In this document: positions 1-6,626 of the stretch, in pieces
How the letters are laid out: every line of letters starts with the position of its first letter
How positions within the stretch are numbered: the first letter of the stretch is position 1
Origin: an uncultured Flavobacteriales bacterium
GTDB taxonomy: Bacteria; Bacteroidota; Bacteroidia; Flavobacteriales; Flavobacteriaceae
Direction of reading: 5' to 3'
NCBI GenBank assembly: GCA_913009535.1
Contig: CAJVXR010000047.1
Span: 1-11,168, forward strand
Length of the DNA stretch: 11,168 bases
The notes under the pieces: generated by a model
Told to the model about the DNA's origin: nothing
The model's database searches: none
The model's input: the letters and a program-made list of their open reading frames with translations, nothing else
Translations under genes and position numbers: made by a program

Positions 1-503
1 TTATCACAACTGTTGGTTGTAATCAAACTGGCGTTACTATCGTTGAATTTGAAGATGAAAAATCAAATGCAATTAGAGGACATTACGAACATTATCTAAA
101 CAATGATATTGATGGGTTAAAAAAACTTTGGGCTGATGATGATAAAATCGTTTTATTTCTTGGAAGTGTGGAACAAACTCCACTTTCTGAACTAATTGGA
201 TTAATTGGAGTTCAACATGCTGCTTTTGATAATATTCAAATGCTTAATATACAAGGTGCAGATGAACCTATATATGTTGAAACCAAAGCATATGAAAGTG
301 GACAAACATGGACTAATACATGGTTTAAATGGTCAGCAGTTGGTAAAACAAGTGGAAACCTAATTGAATTTCCTGCTCATATATCATTTAGATGGGAAAA
401 TGGCGAAATCGTTGAAGAAGTACATTTATTTGACCCTACTTTGATGAACCAAGAATTGGCTTTAGTTCCAGCACAAGTAAAAATGATGCAAATCGAAAAT
501 TAA
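1..503 (+). CDS. NTF2-like (SnoaL-type) lipoprotein, 5' end cut by window edge
   Basis: The open frame runs from base 3 to the TAA at 501-503 and gives 166 residues without a stop. The first visible residues, ITTVGC, look like the end of a type II signal peptide, with the lipid-bearing Cys at visible residue 6 (bases 18-20), so perhaps 12-18 residues are missing. The GTG at 168 is internal and should not be taken as the start. The rest resembles flavobacterial 'nuclear transport factor 2 family' proteins: an N-terminal helix with HYEHYLNNDIDGLKKLWADD, then LGS, a W...W strand region, and a C-terminal strand pair ending RWENGEIVEEVHLFDPT. Such alpha+beta barrels bind small ligands or act as simple enzymes, but the ligand here is unknown. 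It is probably anchored in the envelope. The family call rests on overall pattern and is fairly secure; the function is unassigned. Confidence 0.8.
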   Translation, partial: ITTVGCNQTGVTIVEFEDEKSNAIRGHYEHYLNNDIDGLKKLWADDDKIVLFLGSVEQTPLSELIGLIGVQHAAFDNIQMLNIQGADEPIYVETKAYESGQTWTNTWFKWSAVGKTSGNLIEFPAHISFRWENGEIVEEVHLFDPTLMNQELALVPAQVKMMQIEN

Positions 504-526
504 AACAATCTTATATAAATTTTATT

Positions 527-557
527 AAAAAAAGCTCTAGTTACTAGGGCTTTTTTT
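527..557. terminator. Bidirectional rho-independent terminator
   Basis: A 14-bp stem (527-540 with 544-557) has one G-U wobble and a TTA loop. The core is GCTCTAG/CTAGGGC and it is flanked by seven A's on the left and seven T's on the right. It begins 23 bp after the stop of the NTF2-like gene. Because of the A and T runs it can also end transcripts of the opposite gene, whose stop lies 89 bp away. Confidence 0.88.
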
Positions 558-645
558 ATTGAAAATTCAGCTGCTATTTAATGTAGTATAATACTTTTGA
601 GAAATTGTTGTAATTAAAGATGTTTTAGTTTGTCCCATAAAGAAA

Positions 646-1674
646 CTACTTAAAATAAAGTTTTGATATTTTTCCATTTCCTGCTGCAAAAGCGACAGTA
701 TCATTTAAAAACCTTACGGTATAATAGCCTTCATCACTAAAATGTTTCCAAGTCATTCCACTGTCAGACGAATAGTCAATTCCATCAAAACCAACTGCAA
801 GTAATTTTTTTCCATCACCATTAGGAAAATATTGAACACAACTTCTGTACCCTGGATTTTGATTATCAGCAATTGATTTCCAAGTCTTTCCACCATCACT
901 AGTAATAATTTTATTTAAGCTATTTATTTCAGGCTTAGTATAGTCTCCTCCAATAGCATAACCATTCTTCTTGTCATAAAAATCAATACTAAATATACCT
1001 GTTGTAGATTCTCCTTGTAAAATTGGAGTATTAAAAATTTCCCAGCTCCTACCCTTGTCTTTTGAAAAATAAACTCTGCTATTAATTCCTCCACTTGCAA
1101 TCCAAGTATAGTCATCAACAATGGAAATATTAGTGTCACTAGCTGCAAAAAAACCTTCTGAATCTTTTACATCTCCAAAAACAGAACAATCTAGTTTTTC
1201 CCAAGAGTCTCCCCCATCTCGAGTAACTAAAACACTAATACAATTATCAGTAAAATCTCCAACTACAATTCCTTCTTTATTATTCCAAAACTCCATTGAA
1301 TCGTAAAAGACTTTTGGATGTTCCTCCTTATACACTAGTCTACCGTTTTTAAATAATAGAGCTGGGTTTGAAATTGAAATAGTAAAAACATCATTTTCGG
1401 TTACAGCCAAAGATCTGAAATTTGGAACAATTGAATCATTTTCAATTTTATAGGTGATTTCTGAAATAACATCACTTTTATCTATATCAAAATATAAAAC
1501 AGTTCCGTTTGAAGTTGCAGAATATACCCTGTTGTTCTTAATTTCTAAAGCTCTAATGTTTATTTCTGAATCAATTAAAACTGGATTTATTTCAAGACTT
1601 GAAATTACAGTGTCTTTAGAACATGAATTAAAAATCATTAGAATTAATAAATAAAAAAAAGTCTGTCTTATCAT
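646..1674 (-). CDS. Asp-box (BNR/Ycf48-like) beta-propeller lipoprotein
   Basis: The 342-residue product has a type II signal peptide, hydrophobic over residues 5-15, with the lipobox FNSC and the acylated Cys at 18. Four Asp-box repeats of the form S/T-x-D-x-G-x-[ST]-W are seen at about 151-158, 204-211, 258-265 and 302-309, spaced about 45-55 residues apart as in blades of a beta-propeller. Flavobacterial relatives are usually annotated 'oxidoreductase' or 'photosystem II stability/assembly factor-like'; I see no cofactor or catalytic motif that would support an enzyme name. Segments such as FYDSMEFWNNKEGIVVGD and RFLNDTVAFAAGNGKI match that family as I know it, and the length is full. It is presumably envelope-anchored. 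The gene stands alone, divergent from the M81 peptidase with a 48-bp gap. Confidence 0.88.
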   Translation of the reverse strand: MIRQTFFYLLILMIFNSCSKDTVISSLEINPVLIDSEINIRALEIKNNRVYSATSNGTVLYFDIDKSDVISEITYKIENDSIVPNFRSLAVTENDVFTISISNPALLFKNGRLVYKEEHPKVFYDSMEFWNNKEGIVVGDFTDNCISVLVTRDGGDSWEKLDCSVFGDVKDSEGFFAASDTNISIVDDYTWIASGGINSRVYFSKDKGRSWEIFNTPILQGESTTGIFSIDFYDKKNGYAIGGDYTKPEINSLNKIITSDGGKTWKSIADNQNPGYRSCVQYFPNGDGKKLLAVGFDGIDYSSDSGMTWKHFSDEGYYTVRFLNDTVAFAAGNGKISKLYFK

Positions 1675-1722
1675 TTTTTAAAATTTGTATCTTTAAATTT
1701 AGAGGAATTAAAATTAACAATC
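1675..1722. promoter_or_regulatory. Divergent promoter region, Asp-box lipoprotein / M81 peptidase
   Basis: Both genes must be driven from this 48-bp gap or from inside the neighbouring gene. On the plus strand TATCTTTA (1688-1695) resembles the Bacteroidota -7 box TAnnTTTG, with 27 nt between it and the ATG at 1723. On the minus strand TAAATTTA (1701-1694) could serve the other gene, 19 nt before its start. No clear -33 TTG was found at the right distance. AGAGGA at 1701-1706 is too far (16 nt) from the ATG to be a ribosome binding site. Confidence 0.35.
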
Positions 1723-3261
1723 ATGAAGAATTTTTTTGTGTCAATATTATTAATCACAATATTATACGGTTGTAATGAAGTACAAAAACCAAGAATTGCA
1801 ATAGCAGGACTTGCTATAGAATCAAGTACTTTCTCACCTGCAAAAACTTTAGAATCTGACTTTAAAGCTAGATTCGGAGATGATGTTTTTAGTTACTACC
1901 CATTTTTACAAAAAGATTCTATTAACAGACAAAGAGCAGAATGGGTTCCTACGTTAAGAGGTCATGCTCTTCCTGGTGGAATAGTGACAAGAGAAGCTTA
2001 CGAGTCATTAGTAACTCAAACATTAAAAAGATTGAAAGAGAATCTGCCATACGATGGATTGTTTTTTGATATTCATGGCGCAATGAGTGTTGAGGGAATT
2101 GATGATCCAGAAGGAAATTTTATAAAACGAGTTAGAGAAGTTGTTGGATACAACACGTTAATATCAACATCAATGGATTTACATGGAAATGTTTCACATG
2201 AACTAACCAAAGAATCAGATTTAATAACTTGTTATAGAATGGCTCCTCATGAAGATGCAATTGAGTCAAAAAGAAGGGCAGTCACTAACTTGCTTGATAG
2301 ATTAGAATCAGGAAAAGGAAAACCGTTATACAAGTCAAGAATTGAAGTTCCTATTTTGTTGCCAGGTGAAAAAACTAGTACTAGAATAGAACCTGGAAAA
2401 AGTTTATATGCAAAAGTAAATCCGGAAACTAAAAAAGAGGGTGTTATAGATGCTGCGATATGGATGGGGTATCCTTGGGCTGATGAGCCAAGAAATCACG
2501 GAGTAGTTGTTGTTTACGGAGATAATAAAGAAGCAGTTAAAGAATCTTCAGAGTACTTAGCAAAAAGTTTTTGGGATGTAAAAAATGAATTTGAATTTGT
2601 AGCACCCGTTGGAACTTTAGAAGAAAGTATAAACTTAGCTTTAGAAAGCAAGACCAAACCATTTATAATAAGTGACATGGGTGACAATCCAACAGCAGGA
2701 GGAGCTGGAGATGTTACATGGACACTTGATAAATTATTAAAAAGAAAAGAATTTAAAAATGAAAATGGTCCATCATTAATATATGCCTCAATTCCAGGAC
2801 CTAAACTAATAAAAAAAGCTTTGAAATTAAATATTGGAGATTATGTTGAAGGATATGTTGGTGCTGAAGTTGATAATAGATACTCAGCTCCTATTCTTTT
2901 AAAGGGTATAATTAAATCTATTAAAAAGGGAGATGTAAATGCCAAAACTGAATTAGTGATCAAAACAGGAAGCATTAACGTTATTGTCACCGAAAAAAGA
3001 AAGCCTTATCATTACATAAAGGATTTTACAGATTTGAATTTAAAGCCAAGGGAATCAAATATTGTCGTTGTTAAAATCGGTTACTTAGTTCCTGAACTTT
3101 ACGATATAAATAAAGGGTGGATAATGGCTTTAACACCAGGTGGAGTTGATCAAGATCTTTTTAGATTAGATTATAAAAGAATTAAAAGGCCAATGTTTCC
3201 TATAGATTCATTTACAAAAGATCCTGATCTAAAAGCAGTATTTGTTCCAGTATCAAATTAG
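1723..3261 (+). CDS. MlrC-like M81 family metallopeptidase, lipoprotein
   Basis: The 512-residue product is close to the usual M81 size (about 490-510) plus a signal peptide. Residues 1-17 form a type II signal with lipobox LYGC (Cys 17), so the enzyme should sit outside the cytoplasm, tethered to a membrane. The mature part opens with RIAIAGLAIESSTFSP, the typical MlrC N-terminus. Probable zinc-site motifs are FFDIHGAM (Asp116, His118), SMDLHGN (Asp152, His154) and MAPHED (His176). Later conserved pieces are DNPTAGGAGD (321-330) and TPGGVDQDLF (471-480). The founding member MlrC of Sphingomonas hydrolyses linearised microcystin; most relatives have unknown peptide or amide substrates, so microcystin breakdown should not be assumed. 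The gene stands alone, and its stop lies 2 bp from the stop of the convergent methyltransferase gene. Confidence 0.9.
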   Translation: MKNFFVSILLITILYGCNEVQKPRIAIAGLAIESSTFSPAKTLESDFKARFGDDVFSYYPFLQKDSINRQRAEWVPTLRGHALPGGIVTREAYESLVTQTLKRLKENLPYDGLFFDIHGAMSVEGIDDPEGNFIKRVREVVGYNTLISTSMDLHGNVSHELTKESDLITCYRMAPHEDAIESKRRAVTNLLDRLESGKGKPLYKSRIEVPILLPGEKTSTRIEPGKSLYAKVNPETKKEGVIDAAIWMGYPWADEPRNHGVVVVYGDNKEAVKESSEYLAKSFWDVKNEFEFVAPVGTLEESINLALESKTKPFIISDMGDNPTAGGAGDVTWTLDKLLKRKEFKNENGPSLIYASIPGPKLIKKALKLNIGDYVEGYVGAEVDNRYSAPILLKGIIKSIKKGDVNAKTELVIKTGSINVIVTEKRKPYHYIKDFTDLNLKPRESNIVVVKIGYLVPELYDINKGWIMALTPGGVDQDLFRLDYKRIKRPMFPIDSFTKDPDLKAVFVPVSN

Positions 3262-3263
3262 AA

Positions 3264-3881
3264 TTATTTCTTTTTGAATTTTGAAAACAAAAATTCCTGT
3301 GAAGTGCTAAATGGTGTCTTGTGAATACTTTTTTGAGATTTAATTAATTCAAAATCGTTATTAAATAAGTCAGAAATCGAGTTCTCACTGTATCTTGAAA
3401 CTTCTAGCCCACTACATTTTAAAGGACCATTTTCTGAAAATGTAGCAATAATTAAATTACATTGATTATGTAATGAACTTTTTACAAGTTTTACATAGTT
3501 ATCAATTTCTACACTGTCTTTTAAAAAGTGAAATGCGGCACGATCATGCCAAAGATCATATTTTTTTGTAGGATTAAAATTATTAATATCAGAAACTATC
3601 CAGTTCACAAGCTTTGATTTAAGACCTAATCTTTTCTTAGTTTTTTCAATAGATTTTGATGAAATATCTAAAACCGATAAATTAACAAAACCCATTTCAA
3701 GTAAATTATCAACTAATCTACTCTCCCCAGCTCCAATATCAATTATTTCAGCATCTAGACTTAAATTTAAGCTTTTAACAAATTCCAGAGAGAGTTTTGG
3801 AGATTTTTGATACCAACTAACTTCGTTTTCATTTTTTTTATCATAAACATTTTGCCAATGATCTTCAAGATATTTTTTCAT
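3264..3881 (-). CDS. Class I SAM-dependent methyltransferase
   Basis: The 205-residue protein has a Rossmann-type methyltransferase core. Motif I is IIDIGAGES (46-54); the acidic residue that binds the ribose is Asp72 in SVLDIS; a further acidic motif lies near Asp98 (VSDI); and DLWHDRAAFHFL (109-120) is a hallmark of a small bacterial subfamily. The N-terminus HWQNVYDKKNENEVSWYQ and the later GPLKCSGLEVSRYS are also typical of this group, which lies near thiopurine-type methyltransferases in sequence. The substrate is not known for the subfamily. There is no signal peptide, so it is cytosolic. The start at 3881 gives the conserved N-terminus directly. It converges with the M81 gene with only 2 bp between the stops, so the two transcripts must overlap at their 3' ends. 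Confidence 0.88.
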   Translation of the reverse strand: MKKYLEDHWQNVYDKKNENEVSWYQKSPKLSLEFVKSLNLSLDAEIIDIGAGESRLVDNLLEMGFVNLSVLDISSKSIEKTKKRLGLKSKLVNWIVSDINNFNPTKKYDLWHDRAAFHFLKDSVEIDNYVKLVKSSLHNQCNLIIATFSENGPLKCSGLEVSRYSENSISDLFNNDFELIKSQKSIHKTPFSTSQEFLFSKFKKK

Positions 3882-3929
3882 ATTTTAATAATATTTTCTA
3901 AAAATAGACTCTTATTAGTAAATTTAAAC

Positions 3930-3937
3930 TACATTCG
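3930..3937 (+). promoter_or_regulatory. Candidate -7 box of the cold-shock gene
   Basis: TACATTCG fits the Bacteroidota -7 consensus TAnnTTTG at five of six fixed positions and ends 26 nt before the ATG at 3964, implying a leader of about 20 nt. No good -33 TTG is seen upstream, so the call is tentative. Confidence 0.35.
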
Positions 3938-3963
3938 CCAAAAATTAATAAAATATTTAAGAT

Positions 3964-4158
3964 ATGAAAAATGGAATTGTAAAATTCTTTAACGGATCAA
4001 AAGGATATGGTTTTATCAAAGAAGAAGGAGTGGAAAAAGATCATTTTGTTCACGCTTCAGGATTAATTGACAGAATCGATGAAAACGACAAAGTAGAATT
4101 TGAGTTAGAGGATGGTCCAAAAGGCCTAAGTGCTGTCAACGTAAAGAAAATTGACTAA
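3964..4158 (+). CDS. Cold-shock domain protein (CspA family)
   Basis: The 64-residue protein is a complete single cold-shock domain, an OB-fold that binds single-stranded RNA and DNA and loosens RNA structure. RNP1 is KGYGFI (13-18) and RNP2 is HFVHAS (27-32, normally VFVHxS). The N-terminus GIVKFFNGSKGYGFI and the C-terminus GPKGLSAVNVK fit the short flavobacterial version. It starts at the ATG at 3964. It is a single-gene unit: the methyltransferase upstream points the other way (82-bp gap), and a strong terminator follows 54 bp after the stop. The 5' leader between the likely promoter and the ATG is only about 20-30 nt, so I see no long leader of the kind that gives E. coli cspA its thermosensor. 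Cold induction therefore cannot be inferred here. Confidence 0.95.
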   Translation: MKNGIVKFFNGSKGYGFIKEEGVEKDHFVHASGLIDRIDENDKVEFELEDGPKGLSAVNVKKID

Positions 4159-4184
4159 TTAGTATTAGTTAAACTTTAGTATAA

Positions 4185-4200
4185 ATCCTTATTTAAGGAT
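4185..4200 (+). other. Small hairpin in the csp 3' untranslated region
   Basis: ATCCTTA and TAAGGAT form a perfect 7-bp inverted repeat with a TT loop, 26 bp after the csp stop and 12 bp before the main terminator. A two-base loop is tight, so the real stem is probably 5-6 bp. It may shield the mRNA 3' end or may be chance in AT-rich sequence. Confidence 0.35.
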
Positions 4201-4212
4201 ATATAAAAAGAC

Positions 4213-4242
4213 AAAGGTTGTTTCATTGAAGCAGCCTTTTTT
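4213..4242. terminator. Rho-independent terminator, probably bidirectional
   Basis: A 12-bp stem pairs AAAGGTTGTTTC (4213-4224) with GAAGCAGCCTTT (4228-4239) across an ATT loop, with two G-U wobbles, and T's continue to 4242. It ends the csp transcript. Read on the minus strand the same hairpin, with fully paired alternatives and a T-rich tail (TTTGTCTTTTT), would also end the EamA gene, whose stop lies 18 bp away. Confidence 0.88.
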
Positions 4243-4259
4243 ATTTACACAAATCGAAA

Positions 4260-5153
4260 CTATATTTCTACAGTTCGTTTTGTTACTAAATAAATTCCAA
4301 TAAAAATCAAGATCATTCCTATCAAACTAACAAGTGATAAAGAATCGCTTTTAGTTGAGATTGCAAAAACAATTCCTACAATAGGCTGAAGATATATAAA
4401 CGAACTTAATGAAGAGGCTGTTAATTTTGTTAAAGCGTAAGCATTAAACAAATAAGTAAAAAATGTAGTTCCTACCACAACAAAAAGCATCGGAATAACA
4501 GCTTCTTTTAAAGGAAGACTTGTCCATTCTACTTCTAAAAATTGACTTATTGTTACTGGAAAATTCATAATCACTCCCAATAAAAACAGCCACTTAAGCA
4601 AAGTAATTATATTGTACTTAGAAATTAACGGTTTAACTAAAACCAAATAAAGACCGTATGCAAAAGAGTTGACGATAAATAAAAAATTTCCCAATGGAAT
4701 ATTAGGAGCATTTTCACCTGTCTTTGCCGTGTAGAGTACTAATATTAGAGCACCCACAAAACCAGATATTATTCCGAAGGCTTTCATGCTTTGAATTTTT
4801 TCTTTTAATAATATTGCAGAAAAAATAAATACAACAATCGGAGAAAGAGTAATCATTACTGAACTATTAACTGGGGTTGAAAGTTCAAGTCCTTTAAAAA
4901 ACGCAAGCATATTGATAACCATTCCTAAGAAAGCACAAAGAATTATTCTAGGCCAATCCTTTTTATCAATTTTTTCGGATTTAACAAATAAACTAACAGT
5001 CCAGAATAATAATGAAGCTCCAATAACTCTTAAAAGTATAAAAGCATAGGGACCTATATAAACTGGCATTACATTTTTAGCAACAGTGTGATTTAAGCCA
5101 TAAATTAATGTAGCTCCAAAAGCGGCCAAAAATCCTAATGATCTATTACTCAA
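4260..5153 (-). CDS. EamA-family (DMT superfamily) permease
   Basis: The 297-residue protein is highly hydrophobic and fits the ten-helix, two-repeat layout of EamA transporters (RhaT/YdcZ-like drug/metabolite transporters). The first repeat spans about residues 6-140 and the second about 155-291. Typical marks are the ATLIYGLNHTVAK start of helix 1, the LSPIVVFIFSAILLKEKI end of the first repeat, and FIYLQPIVGIVFAI in the second. Members export amino acids, metabolites or drugs across the inner membrane; the substrate cannot be read from sequence. The start at 5153 leaves a short cytoplasmic N-terminus, as is usual. The gene stands alone: convergent with csp across a shared terminator and divergent from the hydrolase across 48 bp. 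Confidence 0.93.
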   Translation of the reverse strand: MSNRSLGFLAAFGATLIYGLNHTVAKNVMPVYIGPYAFILLRVIGASLLFWTVSLFVKSEKIDKKDWPRIILCAFLGMVINMLAFFKGLELSTPVNSSVMITLSPIVVFIFSAILLKEKIQSMKAFGIISGFVGALILVLYTAKTGENAPNIPLGNFLFIVNSFAYGLYLVLVKPLISKYNIITLLKWLFLLGVIMNFPVTISQFLEVEWTSLPLKEAVIPMLFVVVGTTFFTYLFNAYALTKLTASSLSSFIYLQPIVGIVFAISTKSDSLSLVSLIGMILIFIGIYLVTKRTVEI

Positions 5154-5201
5154 TTAATAAGTTTATTATACCTTGTAAAGGTAATTCTATTATATAAAAC
5201 A
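5154..5201. promoter_or_regulatory. Divergent promoter with palindrome, EamA permease / hydrolase lipoprotein
   Basis: The 48-bp gap holds a perfect inverted repeat, TACCTT-GTA-AAGGTA (5169-5183). Each arm looks like the start of a -7 box: TACCTTTA on the minus strand (5183-5176, 22 nt from the permease start) and TACCTTGT on the plus strand (5169-5176, 25 nt from the hydrolase ATG). The minus-strand box has a TTG (5202-5200) 16 bp upstream, close to the flavobacterial TTG-N17-TAnnTTTG spacing. The two promoters would overlap face to face, or the palindrome may be an operator. Confidence 0.45.
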
Positions 5202-6116
5202 ATGACAATCAAAAGATTTTTTTTATTAGTAACTCTCTCTGTTTTTTTATCATGTTCAAGTCCTAAATATGAATATATTATTAAAGACGATTTGTTTAGA
5301 ACAACAATAAAAAATGGAAATTTTTCAGAATTAAAAAATGGATATACTTATTTTAATATCAATAATAGTTCAAGTGAAAATACTTTAGTATTTATACACG
5401 GGTTTTCAGTTCCCTCTTACATTTGGGACAAAACATACAATTCAGCAAAAGAAAAAGGTTATAAAGTAATTAAATTGGATTTATATGGAAGAGGTTTTTC
5501 TGATAATCCAGATTTAGATTATACAGATGAATTATTTGCTAATCAAGTGATAGAACTACTTGAAGCCTTAGAGATTAAAACCGCAACGTTTTTGGGTCTT
5601 TCTAACGGCGGGAGAGTTATTTCAAAAATAGCAGATTTAAAACCAAATATTGTAGATAAACTAGTTTATGTATCTGCTTCAAGCTTCAACAGTCATAAAG
5701 AGTTAGAAAATAAAAATGTTTCTGAAGATGAGATAAATAATTTTATAGCAAACAAATATCCTACAATATCGTCTGGACAATTATCAGATTTCAAATATCC
5801 TGAAAACTATCCTAATTGGGACGATAAGTACGAAGAACTATTAAAATTCAATGGATTTGCTAGAGCCTTAATTTCTACTTTAAAAAATCATGTAAACCTA
5901 GATTCTGAGAATAAAGAAATAAGTGATTCAAATAAAACTGTTTATACTATCTGGGGGGACAGTGATTCAGTGGTCGTTTATAATCAAATCAAGGATAAAT
6001 TAAACAAACTATTACCGAATAGATTTGAATATATTGTACCAAATTCAGGTCATCTTCCACATATTGAAAATCAAAATGATTTTGAAAATTACTTATTTGA
6101 TGTAGTTTTAAAATAA
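5202..6116 (+). CDS. Alpha/beta-hydrolase lipoprotein
   Basis: The 304-residue product begins with a type II signal peptide (hydrophobic 6-16, lipobox FLSC, Cys 18), so it is membrane-anchored outside the cytoplasm. The rest is a full alpha/beta-hydrolase fold. The oxyanion-hole HGF is at 66-68, the family motif YGRGFSD at 95-101, and the nucleophile elbow GLSNGG places the serine at 134. The acid is probably Asp255 in WGDSDSVV and the base His284 in SGHLPHIE, so the triad is intact. The substrate (ester, lactone or other) cannot be named. The ATG at 5202 gives a normal signal peptide. It stands alone: divergent from the EamA gene and convergent with the DUF488 gene, and I see no clear terminator in the 78 bp that follow. 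Confidence 0.92.
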   Translation: MTIKRFFLLVTLSVFLSCSSPKYEYIIKDDLFRTTIKNGNFSELKNGYTYFNINNSSSENTLVFIHGFSVPSYIWDKTYNSAKEKGYKVIKLDLYGRGFSDNPDLDYTDELFANQVIELLEALEIKTATFLGLSNGGRVISKIADLKPNIVDKLVYVSASSFNSHKELENKNVSEDEINNFIANKYPTISSGQLSDFKYPENYPNWDDKYEELLKFNGFARALISTLKNHVNLDSENKEISDSNKTVYTIWGDSDSVVVYNQIKDKLNKLLPNRFEYIVPNSGHLPHIENQNDFENYLFDVVLK

Positions 6117-6194
6117 TTAATTATACTGCGTTATGGCTATTTTTGTTAAAAGAATCGTCTACTTAGATTATTGATCTATTTCTTTTTCTAAATT

Positions 6195-6530
6195 TCACTC
6201 AGGAAACAGAGAAGGGTTTTTTTCTTTAACTAAATAACCTTTTTTTCTAATATAATCTGGATAATTAAGTTCCTTTATAATTATACCTGTATTACTTTCT
6301 AACCATTCAGCTACTAAATGTCTGTGACAAAATTTTGTTTTTGCACAGTTACACATCAAAACAGGTTCTGTGCTTCCTGTTAATGAATTTATATGTTCTA
6401 AAACATTATTAGCATTTAATTCTAAGAGCATATCATTGTATTCGATAATAAATTTTTCCTCAGTTATTTTTTTCTTTTTAAAATTGTCTAATAATCTAAA
6501 ATTTGGGGCTAATGCTTTATATTCAAACAT
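6195..6530 (-). CDS. DUF488-family protein (start uncertain, see upstream extension)
   Basis: From the first ATG (6530) the product is 111 residues. The family marks are YKALAP (4-9), the Cys-rich strand VLMCNCAK (Cys60, Cys62) and the signature FCHRHLVAEWL (67-77, with Cys68, His69, Arg70). These match DUF488, a small cytosolic family with no settled function; the conserved Cys/His/Arg cluster suggests metal or nucleotide binding, but this is inference. The usual N-terminal beta strands of the family are not in the 111-residue product. They are found in frame just upstream (6531-6623) but without a standard start codon. The gene is therefore a full-length DUF488 with an unusual initiator, a gene that lost its start, or a sequencing error. 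It converges with the hydrolase gene and no other gene reads with it. Confidence 0.8.
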   Translation of the reverse strand: MFEYKALAPNFRLLDNFKKKKITEEKFIIEYNDMLLELNANNVLEHINSLTGSTEPVLMCNCAKTKFCHRHLVAEWLESNTGIIIKELNYPDYIRKKGYLVKEKNPSLFPE

Positions 6531-6623
6531 AATATCAGAGGAGTTTGAAGGAAAAAGTGATATAGAAACACCTCCCTCAATTTCAGTATTTTTTAATATG
6601 TTAAAGCTTGCTGTTTTGATATT
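6531..6623 (-). other. In-frame N-terminal extension of the DUF488 gene without ATG/GTG/TTG
   Basis: Reading on upstream of the ATG at 6530, the frame stays open for 31 codons to a TAA at 6626-6624. It encodes NIKTASFNILKNTEIE followed by GGVSISLFPSNSSDI. IKTASF, then a VSISL strand, then YKALAP is the N-terminal order I know from DUF488 proteins, so this is very likely real protein sequence. No ATG, GTG or TTG lies in it. The Ile codon ATC at 6620-6618 sits where the initiator Met would be expected (one base from ATG). A weak -7 box, TGAATTTG (6662-6655), lies suitably upstream. Confidence 0.65.
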
Positions 6624-6626
6624 TTA

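Noticed and set aside
168..503. Start of the NTF2-like gene at the GTG at 168
   Set aside because: The same frame is open to the window edge and encodes a lipobox Cys and the first NTF2-like helix, so the GTG is an internal valine codon.
558..645. Possible small gene or RNA between the terminator at 527-557 and the Asp-box gene
   Set aside because: No open frame, stem or conserved motif is visible in these 88 bases; it is simple 3' flanking sequence.
924..1654. Three open frames of 61-74 codons within 924-1654 on both strands
   Set aside because: All lie inside the Asp-box lipoprotein gene, whose repeats and signal peptide show the true frame.
3807..3992. Plus-strand open frame overlapping the methyltransferase start and the csp start
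   Set aside because: It is in a different frame from the clear cold-shock gene, rich in Ile, Phe and Lys as expected of random AT-rich DNA, and antisense to the methyltransferase N-terminus.
6113..6124. Palindrome ATAATTAATTAT at the hydrolase stop codon
   Set aside because: It is made only of A and T, lacks a GC stem or T-run, and is expected by chance at this base composition.
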